Translations under genes and position numbers: made by a program
The notes under the pieces: model-generated
Database searches by the model: none
The model's input: the letters and a program-made list of their open reading frames with translations, nothing else
What the model was told of the DNA's origin: nothing
Shown: piece by piece, positions 47,174 through 57,470 of the stretch
Layout: each line of letters opens with the position of its first letter
Numbering within the stretch: the first letter of the stretch is position 1
Assembly (NCBI RefSeq): GCF_000272105.2
Contig: NZ_AJZD02000215.1
Location: 1-64,000, forward strand
From: Vibrio splendidus 12E03
GTDB lineage: Bacteria; Pseudomonadota; Gammaproteobacteria; Enterobacterales; Vibrionaceae
Reading direction: 5' to 3'
Length of the DNA: 64,000 nt

Positions 47174-47189
47174 ACGCAACCGTTTACTT
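47174..47189. promoter_or_regulatory. PurR-box-like sequence upstream of the purine permease
   Basis: ACGCAACCGTTTACTT matches the PurR consensus ACGCAAACGTTTGCGT at 13 of 16 bases and lies 23-38 bases before the permease start. Confidence 0.5.
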
Positions 47190-47211
47190 TTTACCCTTAT
47201 AGGATTCGATA

Positions 47212-48501
47212 ATGTTCGAAAAGCTATTCAAACTCAGTGAAAATGGCACCAATGTGCGCACTGAAATCATCGCAGGTCTAACAACCTTCCTAACAATGGC
47301 TTACATCATTTTTGTAAACCCAATGATTCTAGCTGATGCTGGTATGGACCATGGCGCTGTATTTGTAGCAACCTGTTTAGCGGCTGCTATTGGCTGTTTC
47401 ATCATGGGCTTTGTTGCTAACTACCCAATTGCTCAAGCTCCAGGCATGGGTTTGAACGCATTCTTTACCTACGCTGTTGTAATGGGTATGGGTTATACGT
47501 GGCAAGTTGCTCTGGCAGCGGTTTTCGTATCAGGCGTAATCTTCATCTTCTTAAGCATCTTTAAGATCCGTGAATGGATTATCAACTCGATCCCTATGTC
47601 TCTGCGTGTTGGTATCTCTGCAGGTATCGGTCTTTTCCTAGCGTTTATTGCGCTTAGCAATGCAGGCATCGTTGTCTCTAACCCAGCAACTAAAGTTTCA
47701 CTGGGCGACATTACCGCGATTGCTCCTATCCTAGGCTCACTTGGTTTCTTCCTAACGATTGCTCTTGTTCACCGTGGCGTGAAAGGGGCAGTAATGATTG
47801 CGATTCTAGCTATCACAGCTCTTGGCATTGTTATTGGTGACGTTCAATACGGCGGCATCATGTCTACACCACCAAGCCTTGCTCCGACATTCATGCAGCT
47901 TGATTTCTCTGCTGTATTTGAAATCGGTATGATTTCAGTGGTATTCGCATTCTTGTTCGTCGATTTGTTCGATACAGCGGGTACTCTGGTTGGTGTTGCA
48001 ACGAAAGCAAACCTAATCAAAGAAGACGGCAAACTACCTCGCTTGAACAAAGCACTGCTTGCTGACTCTACAGCAACATCTATTGGTGCACTGCTAGGTA
48101 CATCAAATACTACTTCTTATGTTGAGAGTGTTGCGGGTGTTGCTGAAGGCGGCCGTACCGGTCTAACGGCTGTTGTTGTTGGTATCTTATTCCTACTGGC
48201 TCTTTTCTTCTCGCCACTTGCAGGTATGATTCCGGCTTACGCAACATCAGGTGCACTTTTCTATGTAGCAATTCTGATGATGTCTGGCCTAGTTGGCATT
48301 GATTGGCGTGATCTTACGGAAGCAGCACCAGTCGTGGTAACATGTTTGCTTATGCCGCTGACGTACTCTATCGCTGAGGGTATCTCACTAGGTTTCATCG
48401 CTTACGCTGCAATTAAGCTGCTAAGTGGTAAAGGTCGCGACGTTTCACCTGCTGTGTGGGTAATGTCGGCTATCTTTATTCTTAAATACATTTTCGCTTA
48501 A
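47212..48501 (+). CDS. NCS2-family purine permease (AdeP/GhxP-like)
   Basis: 429 residues, about 12-14 helices, of the adenine/guanine/hypoxanthine branch of NCS2. Typical segments are 'FKLSENGTNVRTEIIAGLTTFLTMAYIIFVNP', 'AQAPGMGLNAFFTYAVV', 'FVDLFDTAGTLVGVA' and 'STATSIGALLGTSNTTSYVESVAGVAEGGRTGLT'. It imports purine bases by proton symport. gpt follows 84 bases later and adenine deaminase lies 5 kb upstream, so purine salvage is well represented. Confidence 0.9.
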   Translation: MFEKLFKLSENGTNVRTEIIAGLTTFLTMAYIIFVNPMILADAGMDHGAVFVATCLAAAIGCFIMGFVANYPIAQAPGMGLNAFFTYAVVMGMGYTWQVALAAVFVSGVIFIFLSIFKIREWIINSIPMSLRVGISAGIGLFLAFIALSNAGIVVSNPATKVSLGDITAIAPILGSLGFFLTIALVHRGVKGAVMIAILAITALGIVIGDVQYGGIMSTPPSLAPTFMQLDFSAVFEIGMISVVFAFLFVDLFDTAGTLVGVATKANLIKEDGKLPRLNKALLADSTATSIGALLGTSNTTSYVESVAGVAEGGRTGLTAVVVGILFLLALFFSPLAGMIPAYATSGALFYVAILMMSGLVGIDWRDLTEAAPVVVTCLLMPLTYSIAEGISLGFIAYAAIKLLSGKGRDVSPAVWVMSAIFILKYIFA

Positions 48502-48529
48502 TCGTCTAGGTTTCTGCTTAATCGCTGAA

Positions 48530-48552
48530 GAGGCTATGTTTGAGATAGCCTC
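48530..48552 (+). other. hairpin between purine permease and gpt
   Basis: GAGGCTAT and ATAGCCTC around GTTTGAG, without a T-run. It is probably not a full terminator, so permease and gpt may be partly co-transcribed. Confidence 0.4.
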
Positions 48553-48585
48553 TAATAACATGACAAAATTATTAGGTTTTATACT

Positions 48586-49050
48586 ATGAGCAACAAATTC
48601 GTTATCACTTGGGACAACATGCAGACTTACTGCCGTCAACTTGCTGAAAAGCAAATGCCAGCAGAGCAGTGGAAAGGCATCTGGGCTGTAAGCCGTGGTG
48701 GTTTGGTTCCTGGTGCAATCTTGGCTCGTGAGCTAGGTATTCGTCACGTAGATACGATTTGTATTTCTAGCTACGACCACGATCACCAACGTGATATGAC
48801 AGTAGTTAAAGCACCTGAAGGTGATGGCGAAGGCTTCCTAATCGTTGAAGACTTGGTTGATAGTGGTGACACTGCACGTAAGCTTCGCGAAATGTACCCT
48901 AAAGCGAAACTGATCGCTGTATGTGCAAAGCCATCTGGCGCTGATTTGCTAGACGAGTACATTGTTGATATCGCTCAAGACACATGGATTGAGCAACCTT
49001 GGGATACTAGCCTAAGCTACGTTGAGCCAGTAAATCGCAAGTCAAAATAA
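48586..49050 (+). CDS. gpt: xanthine(-guanine) phosphoribosyltransferase Gpt
   Basis: 154 residues, as E. coli Gpt (152). PRPP-binding motif '[22 protein letters not shown]' with the two acidic residues, N-terminal '[33 protein letters not shown]' for substrate binding, and '[15 protein letters not shown]' for purine recognition at the C-terminus. It converts guanine and xanthine to nucleotides. It ends in a strong terminator. Confidence 0.95.
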   Translation: MSNKFVITWDNMQTYCRQLAEKQMPAEQWKGIWAVSRGGLVPGAILARELGIRHVDTICISSYDHDHQRDMTVVKAPEGDGEGFLIVEDLVDSGDTARKLREMYPKAKLIAVCAKPSGADLLDEYIVDIAQDTWIEQPWDTSLSYVEPVNRKSK

Positions 49051-49071
49051 GCGTAAACTTAGTTTTTTGAG

Positions 49072-49098
49072 AAATGACCCTTTATAGGGTCATTTTTT
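49072..49098 (+). terminator. terminator of gpt
   Basis: AAATGACCC and GGGTCATTT arms with a short loop (TTTATA) and a long T-run. Confidence 0.9.
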
Positions 49099-49139
49099 TT
49101 TATATTATTAGTGACAACCATTTCTTATTAAGTATCCCA

Positions 49140-50393
49140 ATGTCTGAACCAGAAGAAACGAGCTCGAACCTTTCGGAAACTTTGTTTGTAAAGCACAAAC
49201 AGGCGAAAGAGACCTCAATGTTGACACAATACATGCCAAGCTCTGAAGCGTTATTGGATGAGAAGCGTGAACAGCAAAACTCATCATGGTACCGAAACCT
49301 AAGACGTCTTCAGTGGGTATGGCAAGGCGTTAATCCAATAGAGCAAGAAGCGGTATTGGCTCGCATCGCGTCATCAGATAACTCTCGTACAACCGATGAG
49401 TGGCTTGATACGGTTATGGGTTACCGAAGTGGTAATTGGGCATACGAATGGACCAAGCTGGGTATGCAACATCAGAATCGTTCTAATGAAAAGAACGGTG
49501 AAGAGATGGCTGAAGAGCTGTTTTCAGCATCGTTGTGTTTCAGTATTGCGGGTTACCCACATCTCAAGAACGACAATTTGGCAGCTCAGGCCCAAGTGTT
49601 GGCCAACGCAGCCTATTCTGAAGCGATCAAGCACACTAAGTTGATCGTCAAGCAGATTGATATTCCGTACCAAAACAAGAAGATCAAAGCGAACTTGCAT
49701 CTAACTAAAACAGACAAACCACAACCAGTTGTGATTGTCAGCGCGGGTCTCGATAGCTTACAAACTGATATGTGGCGCTTGTTTAGGGATTATTTAGCAC
49801 CTAAGAACATTGCTATGTTAACGGTAGACATGCCATCGATAGGGCACAGTGCGCATTGGCCTTTGACAGAAGACTCGTCTTGTCTTCACCAAGCTGTGCT
49901 GAATGAGCTGCCTAACATTCCATGGGTGGATCACCACAAAGTGGGTTTATTTGGCTTCCGCTTTGGCGGCAATGCGATGGTCAGATTATCTTTCCTTGAG
50001 CAACATAAGATAAAAGCATGTATCTCTTTAGGCGCGCCAATTCACGATATCTTTGTTCATGCCGACAAACTGAAACAGATGCCTAAGATGCATTTGGATG
50101 TGTTGGCTTCGCGTCTTGGTAAAGGGGCGGTCGATATCAATAGTCTTTCTGGGCAATTGATGGCGTGGTCACTGAAGGTGCAAGGTTTGCTGTCAAACAG
50201 TAAAACCAGTGTTCCTATCTTGGCATTGGCCTTAGAGGGTGATCCTGTATCACCACCGATGGATAATCAACTGGTTGCTATTTATAGTGATTACGGAAAA
50301 GCGAAGAAAATCAAAGCTAAGTCAATTACACAAGGTTATGAGCAATCCCTCGAATTGGCGATAAAGTGGCTTGAGGATGAATTATTTAGATGA
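49140..50393 (+). CDS. frsA: FrsA, esterase-like fermentation/respiration switch protein
   Basis: 417 residues from ATG 49140; an in-frame upstream ATG at 49074 lies within the gpt terminator and is rejected. Alpha/beta-hydrolase fold. 'NLSETLFVKHK', 'YRNLRRLQWVWQGVNPIE', 'GYRSGNWAYEW', 'AGYPHLKNDNLAAQAQVL' and 'VDHHKVGLFGFRFGGNAMVRLSFLE' follow E. coli FrsA (YafA) closely. FrsA binds dephosphorylated IIA(Glc) in E. coli and Vibrio. The nucleophile region reads GFRFGG without the usual Ser, as in E. coli FrsA, so classical hydrolase action is doubtful. Confidence 0.9.
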   Translation: MSEPEETSSNLSETLFVKHKQAKETSMLTQYMPSSEALLDEKREQQNSSWYRNLRRLQWVWQGVNPIEQEAVLARIASSDNSRTTDEWLDTVMGYRSGNWAYEWTKLGMQHQNRSNEKNGEEMAEELFSASLCFSIAGYPHLKNDNLAAQAQVLANAAYSEAIKHTKLIVKQIDIPYQNKKIKANLHLTKTDKPQPVVIVSAGLDSLQTDMWRLFRDYLAPKNIAMLTVDMPSIGHSAHWPLTEDSSCLHQAVLNELPNIPWVDHHKVGLFGFRFGGNAMVRLSFLEQHKIKACISLGAPIHDIFVHADKLKQMPKMHLDVLASRLGKGAVDINSLSGQLMAWSLKVQGLLSNSKTSVPILALALEGDPVSPPMDNQLVAIYSDYGKAKKIKAKSITQGYEQSLELAIKWLEDELFR

Positions 50394-50537
50394 CATTTCT
50401 CCTAAATTAGTTAAGCATGAAAAGTGTACAAACTAAGTACCTGATACTCAGCAATAATTTATAAAATCCAATTGCGTAGTTTCTACGTATAACAGTCTGA
50501 GTAACGTCATTCTTAACATTGAAAATGGAGATTCAAT

Positions 50538-50927
50538 ATGTCAGAAGTGACACAACAACCTACGCATTACCGCTTGTTGAATGTTTTAAAGGCGATTGGG
50601 CCATACTTGAGGGAACCGCAATCAGAAGAAGGTCACTATATCTTTGATTGCTTGTCTGTATGTGTGAACGATAAAAAATCACCAGAAGAACGCGAGTTTT
50701 GGGGCTGGTGGCTGGAGTTGGACAAGTCGGAAGAGGGATATTCGGCGAAGTACAATATCGGTAAATACAACATCGATGGTAACTGGGATTCTTTGCCGTT
50801 ACCTAAAAAGGCGGTCGCTGAGGTCTCTCGAACTCAAGAAGCCTTCCACAAAAAACTGGTTGATGAACTTCAAAGTAAGTTTGAAATCAGCATCCAATTA
50901 GACGAAGAGTCTGTCGAATTCGTCTAA
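50538..50927 (+). CDS. crl: sigma-S-binding factor Crl
   Basis: 129 residues. It matches the Crl family along its length ('[17 protein letters not shown]', '[25 protein letters not shown]', '[27 protein letters not shown]'). Crl helps RpoS bind core RNA polymerase. It lies between frsA and proB as in other Vibrionaceae and enterics (crl near proBA). AATGGAGA precedes the ATG. Confidence 0.93.
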   Translation: MSEVTQQPTHYRLLNVLKAIGPYLREPQSEEGHYIFDCLSVCVNDKKSPEEREFWGWWLELDKSEEGYSAKYNIGKYNIDGNWDSLPLPKKAVAEVSRTQEAFHKKLVDELQSKFEISIQLDEESVEFV

Positions 50928-50956
50928 TTTTAAAGGTTACTCTTCTATATAAAGCA

Positions 50957-50980
50957 AAAAGGTGCGATTTCGCACCTTTT
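50957..50980 (+). terminator. terminator of crl
   Basis: AAAAGGTGCG and CGCACCTTTT around ATTT, before proB. Confidence 0.88.
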
Positions 50981-51048
50981 CTGCTTGTGAATTCCCCTTT
51001 TGATTGCTAAAACATCACCTCTTATTTGTTTTATCCATAAAAGACTTC

Positions 51049-52188
51049 ATGACAACAAATCATCAAAGCGGGACAACAACACAGCGTAAAACTGTCGTTG
51101 TTAAACTGGGTACCAGTGTCTTAACAGGTGGAACATTGGCATTAGACCGCGCTCATATGGTTGAGCTGGTTCGTCAATGTGCTGAATTAAAAAAACAAGG
51201 CCACTCTGTGGTTATGGTTTCGTCTGGCGCAATTGCAGCAGGACGTGAGCACCTTGGTTACCCCGCACTTCCCAACTCAATGGCGAGCAAACAGTTGCTT
51301 GCGGCAGTTGGGCAAAGCCAGTTGATTCAAGTTTGGGAGTCTTTGTTTGCTATCTATGGCCTTAAGATTGGCCAGATGCTACTGACTCGTGCTGATCTCG
51401 ATGATCGCGAGCGTTTTCTTAATGCACGTGACACGATCAACGCACTTGTTGAACACGATATTATTCCGGTAGTAAACGAAAACGATGCAGTAGCCACCAA
51501 CGAAATTAAAGTGGGCGACAATGATAACTTGTCGGCCTTAGTAGGTATTTTGTGCGGCGCTGATAAGCTTTTGCTACTAACAGACCAAAAAGGCCTGTTT
51601 ACGGCTGACCCTCGTAAAGATCCAAATGCTGAGCTCATCAAAGAAGTGAAAACTATTGATGACACACTGCGTAAGATCGCAGGCGGCAGCGGTACGACAT
51701 TAGGTACCGGCGGCATGGCAACAAAACTGCAGGCGGCTGACATTGCTCGTCGCGCAGGCATCGAAGTGATTATTGCGGCGGGCAGTGCTGAAAATGTGGT
51801 GTTTGATTCACTGAGTGATAACCCACAAGGCACACGTTTCTTGCCTTTATCGGAAGCGCTTGAAAACCGTAAACGCTGGATTTTAGCGGGCCCTGCTTCA
51901 GCAGGTGACATCGTGGTTGACGACGGCGCAGTAAACGCAGTCAACACCAAAGGCAGCAGCTTGTTGGCGAAAGGGGTTGTTCGAGTTAAAGGCGAATTCT
52001 CTCGTGGTGAAGTTACCCAAGTCACAGACAGTAAAGGCAAAGTAATTGCGCGTGGTATCGCCAGTTATTCAAGCCAAGACCTAGCAAAAATTGCAGGTAA
52101 GCACAGTAAAGATATTGGCGACATTCTTGGATACGATTATGGGTCAGAAGTCATTCACCGTGACGACCTTGTTGTAATCCAAGAATAG
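51049..52188 (+). CDS. proB: glutamate 5-kinase ProB
   Basis: 379 residues from ATG 51049; an upstream frame to 51004 is unlikely. Amino acid kinase domain: '[13 protein letters not shown]', '[18 protein letters not shown]', '[27 protein letters not shown]' and '[19 protein letters not shown]'. A C-terminal PUA domain from about 285 ('[13 protein letters not shown]') is present. First step of proline synthesis; proline usually feeds back on it. proA follows 66 bases later. Confidence 0.95.
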   Translation: MTTNHQSGTTTQRKTVVVKLGTSVLTGGTLALDRAHMVELVRQCAELKKQGHSVVMVSSGAIAAGREHLGYPALPNSMASKQLLAAVGQSQLIQVWESLFAIYGLKIGQMLLTRADLDDRERFLNARDTINALVEHDIIPVVNENDAVATNEIKVGDNDNLSALVGILCGADKLLLLTDQKGLFTADPRKDPNAELIKEVKTIDDTLRKIAGGSGTTLGTGGMATKLQAADIARRAGIEVIIAAGSAENVVFDSLSDNPQGTRFLPLSEALENRKRWILAGPASAGDIVVDDGAVNAVNTKGSSLLAKGVVRVKGEFSRGEVTQVTDSKGKVIARGIASYSSQDLAKIAGKHSKDIGDILGYDYGSEVIHRDDLVVIQE

Positions 52189-52199
52189 CTCGTGATGAT

Positions 52200-52217
52200 A
52201 AGGCGAATCGCCTTTTT
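52200..52217 (+). other. short hairpin with T-run between proB and proA
   Basis: AGGCG/CGCCT around AAT, then TTTTT. It is terminator-like but weak (5 bp), and it may give partial attenuation within proBA. Confidence 0.45.
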
Positions 52218-52254
52218 GCATCCAAAGACAGACAGAATTTAGGGAGAGTTAAAC

Positions 52255-53505
52255 GTGGATTTAACTAACATGGGTATCGCAGCAAAAGACGCTGCTTTCC
52301 ACCTAGCGACCGCATCTACGGCGCAAAAGAATAAAGCATTGGCGATCATCGCTGATGAGCTAGAAGCAAACGCAGCAACGATTTTAGAAGCGAACGCGAA
52401 AGATATCGAATTAGGTCGCGAAGCGGGTTTAACTGACGCGCTGCTTGATCGTCTACTTCTTAATGAAGAGCGCTTAACCGGTATCGCTAACGATGTGCGT
52501 AACGTGATTAGCCTGAATGACCCAGTTGGCAGCGAGATTGACAGCAAAGTACTGGAAAACGGTATGTCGCTGTCTCGTCGTCGCGTACCACTTGGTGTGG
52601 TGGGTGTTATCTATGAAGCGCGTCCAAACGTAACCATCGATATTGCAGCTCTGTGTCTGAAGACAGGTAACGCAAGCATTCTACGTGGTGGTAAAGAGAC
52701 GTTTTTCTCGAATATGGAACTGGTTAAAGTTATCCAGTCTGCATTAGAGAAAGCGGAGCTTCCAGCCGCTTCTGTTCAGTACATCGAGAAGCCTGATCGT
52801 GAACTCGTTTCTCAATTGCTTAAACTGGACGACTACGTGGATATGATCATTCCTCGTGGCGGCGCTGGCTTGCACAAGATGTGTAAAGAGAACAGCACCA
52901 TTCCAGTTATCATCGGCGGCTTTGGTATCAGCCATATCTTCGTTGATGAAAGTGCTGATCTTGATAAATCTGTCGATGTGGTCGAAAACTCTAAAGTTCA
53001 GCGCCCATCAGCGTGTAACTCGTTAGATACACTGCTAGTGCATGAAGCGGTTGCTGAAGCTTTCTTAACTAAGCTGAAACAGCGTTTAGCAGGTAAGGTA
53101 ACCTTGGTTGCAGATACCAGTGCAAAATCACTGCTAGCGGATTTTGAAGGCCAACGTGATGCGGTTGAGGGCGACTTTGACACTGAATGGCTAAGCTACA
53201 CGCTCGGCGTGAAAGTGGTAGCGGATGTGACAGAAGCGATTGACCACATGCGTGTACACAACGCGAGTCACTCAGACGCGATCATGACTAACAGCCTAGA
53301 GAGCTCAGAGCGTTTCATTAACTCTGTTGGTTCTGCAGCGGTTTATGTGAATGCATCAACACGTTTCACTGATGGCGCACAGTTTGGTTTAGGCGCTGAA
53401 GTCGCCGTGTCTACTCAGAAATTGCATGCTCGCGGCCCAATGGGTTTAGAAGAGCTGACAAGCTACAAATGGGTAGGTAAAGCGAACTATTTGGTCCGCG
53501 GTTAA
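52255..53505 (+). CDS. proA: gamma-glutamyl phosphate reductase ProA
   Basis: 416 residues. GTG start with AGGGAGA seven bases upstream; an ATG at 52264 is an alternative. An aldehyde-dehydrogenase-like enzyme with the catalytic Cys in '[17 protein letters not shown]' and '[37 protein letters not shown]' region for NADPH binding. Second step of proline biosynthesis with ProB. Confidence 0.95.
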   Translation: MDLTNMGIAAKDAAFHLATASTAQKNKALAIIADELEANAATILEANAKDIELGREAGLTDALLDRLLLNEERLTGIANDVRNVISLNDPVGSEIDSKVLENGMSLSRRRVPLGVVGVIYEARPNVTIDIAALCLKTGNASILRGGKETFFSNMELVKVIQSALEKAELPAASVQYIEKPDRELVSQLLKLDDYVDMIIPRGGAGLHKMCKENSTIPVIIGGFGISHIFVDESADLDKSVDVVENSKVQRPSACNSLDTLLVHEAVAEAFLTKLKQRLAGKVTLVADTSAKSLLADFEGQRDAVEGDFDTEWLSYTLGVKVVADVTEAIDHMRVHNASHSDAIMTNSLESSERFINSVGSAAVYVNASTRFTDGAQFGLGAEVAVSTQKLHARGPMGLEELTSYKWVGKANYLVRG

Positions 53506-53581
53506 CGCTGGTCGTTAATTTTACTCCTCAGCTCATTTTTGAAATGGCGATCGAGTAGCAATAATCAATGAATCACCACAC

Positions 53582-53605
53582 AAAAGGGCCTTAATTGGCC
53601 CTTTT
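53582..53605 (+). terminator. terminator of proBA
   Basis: AAAAGGGCC and GGCCCTTTTT around TTAATT. Confidence 0.9.
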
Positions 53606-53661
53606 TCTTTCCTAACGTTTGGCAATTCCGTTACACTGATATTCAATTATTTGGAGGTGAT

Positions 53662-54111
53662 ATGCATTGTCCTTTTTGTTCAGAGAACGACACTAAAGTA
53701 ATCGATTCAAGACTGGTAGCCGATGGCCATCAGGTACGTCGTCGCCGTCAATGCCTTGCATGTAGTGAACGTTTTACTACGTTCGAATCGGCAGAACTTG
53801 TGATGCCTAAGGTCATAAAGTCGAATGGAAACCGCGAACCATTTAATGAAGATAAAATGGTGGGTGGTGTACAGCGCGCCCTAGAAAAACGCCCAGTGAG
53901 TGCTGATGCGATTGAACTTGCGATCAGTACGATTAAGTCACAACTCCGTGCAACTGGTGAGCGTGAAGTACCAAGCGAGATGATTGGTAATCTTGTGATG
54001 GGCCAATTGAAAGAATTGGATAAAGTGGCGTACATTCGTTTTGCCTCTGTTTACCGCAGCTTTGAAGACATCCGAGAGTTTGGCGAAGAAATCGCTAAAT
54101 TAGAGGATTAA
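53662..54111 (+). CDS. nrdR: transcriptional repressor NrdR
   Basis: 149 residues. The N-terminal zinc ribbon has Cys3, Cys6, Cys31 and Cys34, followed by '[16 protein letters not shown]' and an ATP-cone domain (about 49-139: '[31 protein letters not shown]' region). It represses ribonucleotide reductase genes. TTGGAGGTG precedes the ATG. It is the first gene before ribD, as in many gammaproteobacteria. Confidence 0.96.
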   Translation: MHCPFCSENDTKVIDSRLVADGHQVRRRRQCLACSERFTTFESAELVMPKVIKSNGNREPFNEDKMVGGVQRALEKRPVSADAIELAISTIKSQLRATGEREVPSEMIGNLVMGQLKELDKVAYIRFASVYRSFEDIREFGEEIAKLED

Positions 54112-54121
54112 CGCCTCAATC

Positions 54122-55228
54122 ATGTCAAACTTTACTCCCCTAGATTTTCAAATGATGTCGCGTGCTATTCAGTTAGCAAAACGCGGCATTTACACTACTG
54201 CACCAAATCCGAATGTGGGTTGTGTCATTGTACAAACCGACGGTCAGATCGTTGGCGAAGGTTTTCATGCCAAAGCTGGCGAACCTCATGCTGAAGTACA
54301 TGCCATGCGAATGGCGGGCGACAAAGCAAAAGGTGCGACGGCTTATGTCACGCTAGAACCTTGCTCTCATTACGGTCGAACGCCGCCTTGTGCTGAAGGT
54401 TTGATTAAGGCTCAAGTAGTCAAAGTGATTTGTGCCATGCAGGACCCAAACCCAAAAGTCGCAGGTCGTGGTATCAAAATGTTACGCGATGCGGGTATTG
54501 AGGTTGAAATCGGTTTGCTAGAGCAAGATGCTCTCGACTTGAACCCTGCATTTATCAAGCGTATGCAAACTGGCATGCCATTCGTTCAGTTAAAGATGGC
54601 CGCTAGCCTTGATGGCCAAACAGCATTGGAAAATGGTCAAAGCCAGTGGATTACATCGCCAGAAGCGCGTTGTGATGTTCAGAACTACCGAGCAAAATCA
54701 GGCGCTGTGTTGTCAACTAGCCAGACGGTGATTGAAGACAACGCGTCGTTGAATGTTCGTTGGGCAGAGTTGCCAAGCAGTATCAAAGATCATTACGCTG
54801 AAGACGAGCTGCGTCAGCCGATTCGCGTGATTCTTGATCGTCAAAACCAACTGCGTCCTGAGCTCAAGTTATTCCAGACTCCAACATCAGTGTTGAGAGT
54901 TGCCGAAGCGTCTGCTGATATTGAAGTCGCAACTACAGATGCTGGTCAGCTCGATTTGCACGATCTGATGCGTCAATTACCTGCGAATCATATCGACCAT
55001 ATTTGGGTCGAAGCGGGCGCAACATTGGCAAAAAGCTTGATTGAAGAGCAGTTGGTGGATGAGCTAATCCTCTATTTAGCACCTAAACTTATGGGCAGTG
55101 ACGGACGAGGTTTGATGGGCGCATTAGGGCTCACTTCAATGTCTGAAGTTATTGACCTAGAAATTAAAGATGTTCGACAGGTTGGTGTGGATATTCGCAT
55201 CGTTGCGAAACCCGTATTTCGAAACTGA
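54122..55228 (+). CDS. ribD: bifunctional riboflavin deaminase/reductase RibD
   Basis: 368 residues. The N-terminal cytidine-deaminase-like half has the zinc motifs 'EPHAEVHAM' and 'VTLEPCSHYGRTPPC'. The C-terminal reductase half has 'QLKMAASLDGQTALENGQSQWITSPEAR' and 'IWVEAGATLAKSLIEEQLVDELILY'. It performs the deamination and ribose-reduction steps of riboflavin synthesis. 10 bases after nrdR. Confidence 0.95.
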   Translation: MSNFTPLDFQMMSRAIQLAKRGIYTTAPNPNVGCVIVQTDGQIVGEGFHAKAGEPHAEVHAMRMAGDKAKGATAYVTLEPCSHYGRTPPCAEGLIKAQVVKVICAMQDPNPKVAGRGIKMLRDAGIEVEIGLLEQDALDLNPAFIKRMQTGMPFVQLKMAASLDGQTALENGQSQWITSPEARCDVQNYRAKSGAVLSTSQTVIEDNASLNVRWAELPSSIKDHYAEDELRQPIRVILDRQNQLRPELKLFQTPTSVLRVAEASADIEVATTDAGQLDLHDLMRQLPANHIDHIWVEAGATLAKSLIEEQLVDELILYLAPKLMGSDGRGLMGALGLTSMSEVIDLEIKDVRQVGVDIRIVAKPVFRN

Positions 55229-55300
55229 TAGTAACGAAACCATAGTGGAAATAGTTACTCCAACTGCATACGTGTCGTTGACAACAAAAAGAGTTTTAAA

Positions 55301-55957
55301 ATGTTTACAGGAATTGTAGAAGCCGTAGGTACATTGAGTGCAATCACTCCCCGCGGAGAAGACATCACCGTAACGGTTAATGTTGGTAAGCTTGATATGG
55401 CTGACGTTAAGTTAGGCGACAGTATCGCTACCAATGGTGTGTGTTTGACAGTTGTTGAGTATAACGACCACAGCTACAGTGCAGACCTTTCGCTTGAGAC
55501 CCTGAAAAAGACGGGTTTTGTCGATTACCAAGCAGGCGATAAAGTTAACCTTGAGAAAGCAATGTTACCAACCACGCGTTTCGGTGGACACATCGTGTCT
55601 GGTCACGTTGATGGCGTGGGTGAGATTGTTGAACGTAATCAAGTCGGTCGTGCGATTGAATTCTGGGTAGAAATGCCAGCAGAAATCTCAAAATACGTGG
55701 CTCAAAAAGGCTCAGTAACGGTCGATGGCATCAGCCTGACTGTGAACGATTTACGCAAGAACGCATTCAAGCTGACTATCGTCCCTCACACTTCTTCAGA
55801 AACCACCATCGACCAATTCAATGTCGGTCGTAAAGTGAATCTAGAAGTTGATGTATTAGCGCGTTACATGGAGCGTTTACTGCAAGGTCAGCAACAAGAG
55901 TCTGAGCCTGAATCTCGATTGACGATGGAATTCTTACAGCAGAATGGTTTTGCCTAA
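55301..55957 (+). CDS. ribE: riboflavin synthase alpha chain
   Basis: 218 residues of two tandem lumazine-binding repeats: 'MFTGIVEAVGTLSAI...' (1-95) and 'GHIVSGHVDGVGEIVERNQVGR...' (97-190), the classic sequence pattern. It catalyses dismutation of 6,7-dimethyl-8-ribityllumazine to riboflavin. E. coli calls it ribC or ribE. No FMN riboswitch was recognised in the 108-base gap to ribBX. Confidence 0.95.
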   Translation: MFTGIVEAVGTLSAITPRGEDITVTVNVGKLDMADVKLGDSIATNGVCLTVVEYNDHSYSADLSLETLKKTGFVDYQAGDKVNLEKAMLPTTRFGGHIVSGHVDGVGEIVERNQVGRAIEFWVEMPAEISKYVAQKGSVTVDGISLTVNDLRKNAFKLTIVPHTSSETTIDQFNVGRKVNLEVDVLARYMERLLQGQQQESEPESRLTMEFLQQNGFA

Positions 55958-56065
55958 CCGTTGAGACAAAGTGCGTCAAGCGAGACTTTGTAAAGCGAAG
56001 CAATATCATCAGGTTTAAATAGTGTCGGTTCTAGGAAGCAGAACCATTTCAAAGGATATAGAACA

Positions 56066-57175
56066 ATGCCAATTAGTACTCCTCAAGAAATTATTGAAGA
56101 CATTCGCCTAGGAAAAATGGTTATCCTGATGGATGATGAAGATCGCGAGAATGAAGGCGATCTGATCATGGCAGCAGAACATGTCACGCCAGAAGCGATT
56201 AACTTCATGGCGATGTATGGCCGCGGCTTAATCTGTCTGACGCTAACCAAAGAGCGTTCAAGCCGTATGGGTCTAGCCCCTATGGTTCAAGACAACAATG
56301 CACAGTACACCACGAACTTTACGGTTTCGATTGAAGCGGCTGAAGGTGTAACGACGGGTATCTCTGCATCAGATCGGGCAGTGACGGTTCAAGCGGCAGT
56401 GGCGAAAGATGCAAAAGCGGCAGACCTTGTTCAACCTGGTCATATTTTCCCACTGACAGCGCAAGATGGCGGTGTTCTGACTCGCGCAGGGCACACAGAA
56501 GCAGGTTGTGATTTAGCACGTCTAGCAGGCTGTGAGCCAGCATCTGTTATCGTTGAGATCTTAAACGACGACGGCACCATGGCTCGTCGCCCAGATCTTG
56601 AAGTGTTCGCAGAAAAGCATGACATCAAGCTAGGCACCATTGCAGACTTGATTGAATACCGCAACAACACAGAAACAACGATTGAGCGTGTAGCACAATG
56701 CCATTTACCAACAGAGTTTGGTGATTTCGAGTTGGTGACTTACCGCGATACAATTGATAACCAGATCCACTACGCGATGCAAAAAGGTGACCTATCTGAA
56801 GGTGCTCCTTTGGTACGTGTTCATCTGCATGACACGTTCACTGATCTGCTTCATTCAGACCGTGGTACTGAACGCAGCTGGTCGCTAGATAAAGCAATGA
56901 AGCGCATTGGCGACGAAGGCGGTGTGTTGGTTATTCTTGGCAACGAAGAGTCGTCTGACTCTTTGATTCACAAAGTGAAGACATTCGAAGCGCAAGACAA
57001 GAACGAGCAGCCAACTATGGCGAAGAAGCAGGGTACCTCGCGTCGTGTTGGTGTCGGTTCTCAGATTCTTCAAGACCTAGGCGTGCACGATATGCGTCTG
57101 CTTTCTTCAAGCTCTAAGCGTTACCACGCATTGGGTGGTTTTGGTCTTAACGTTGTTGAGTACGTTTGCGAATAA
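56066..57175 (+). CDS. ribBX: RibBX: DHBP synthase fused to a degenerate GTP cyclohydrolase II-like domain
   Basis: 369 residues. The N-terminal ~200 residues are 3,4-dihydroxy-2-butanone 4-phosphate synthase ('[37 protein letters not shown]', '[16 protein letters not shown]'). The C-terminal part aligns with RibA ('[12 protein letters not shown]', '[20 protein letters not shown]'). The RibA zinc cysteines and the catalytic region ('RVHSECLTGDVFGS.RCDCG') are absent, so GTP cyclohydrolase activity is not expected. This is the RibBX variant described for proteobacteria; a separate ribA should exist elsewhere. Confidence 0.88.
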   Translation: MPISTPQEIIEDIRLGKMVILMDDEDRENEGDLIMAAEHVTPEAINFMAMYGRGLICLTLTKERSSRMGLAPMVQDNNAQYTTNFTVSIEAAEGVTTGISASDRAVTVQAAVAKDAKAADLVQPGHIFPLTAQDGGVLTRAGHTEAGCDLARLAGCEPASVIVEILNDDGTMARRPDLEVFAEKHDIKLGTIADLIEYRNNTETTIERVAQCHLPTEFGDFELVTYRDTIDNQIHYAMQKGDLSEGAPLVRVHLHDTFTDLLHSDRGTERSWSLDKAMKRIGDEGGVLVILGNEESSDSLIHKVKTFEAQDKNEQPTMAKKQGTSRRVGVGSQILQDLGVHDMRLLSSSSKRYHALGGFGLNVVEYVCE

Positions 57176-57470
57176 ATCATGCGTCAGCGAGCAGACGTTT
57201 CTCCGTTTGTAGCGACATAGTTTACCGATGATTTCAGTGGCTCTTTTGGTGATAAGTTTTGCCAAAAGGGCAAAGTAGCCAAGTTCGACTCAAAACGTGT
57301 TCAATACACAAACTTGGCTCCTCGCTGTTGCTATATGCTTGGGATCAGCGCTGCATTATCATCTTTACATTGCCAGTGTCTGTTCTTCTAAATTACCATT
57401 AGATATTGCTCACAGTTTTGTGCTAGAATCCGGCGATTCTCACTTGATGAAAATAGTTAAAGGAAGGCTT

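Noticed and set aside
51354..52040. 228-codon open frame antisense to proB
   Set aside because: It is a shadow of the strongly coding proB frame, with Ser/Ala/Arg-rich low-complexity composition and no recognised domain.
55958..56065. FMN (RFN) riboswitch before ribBX
   Set aside because: Only a small hairpin GGTTCT/AGAACC is present; the conserved RFN core was not seen here or before ribD.
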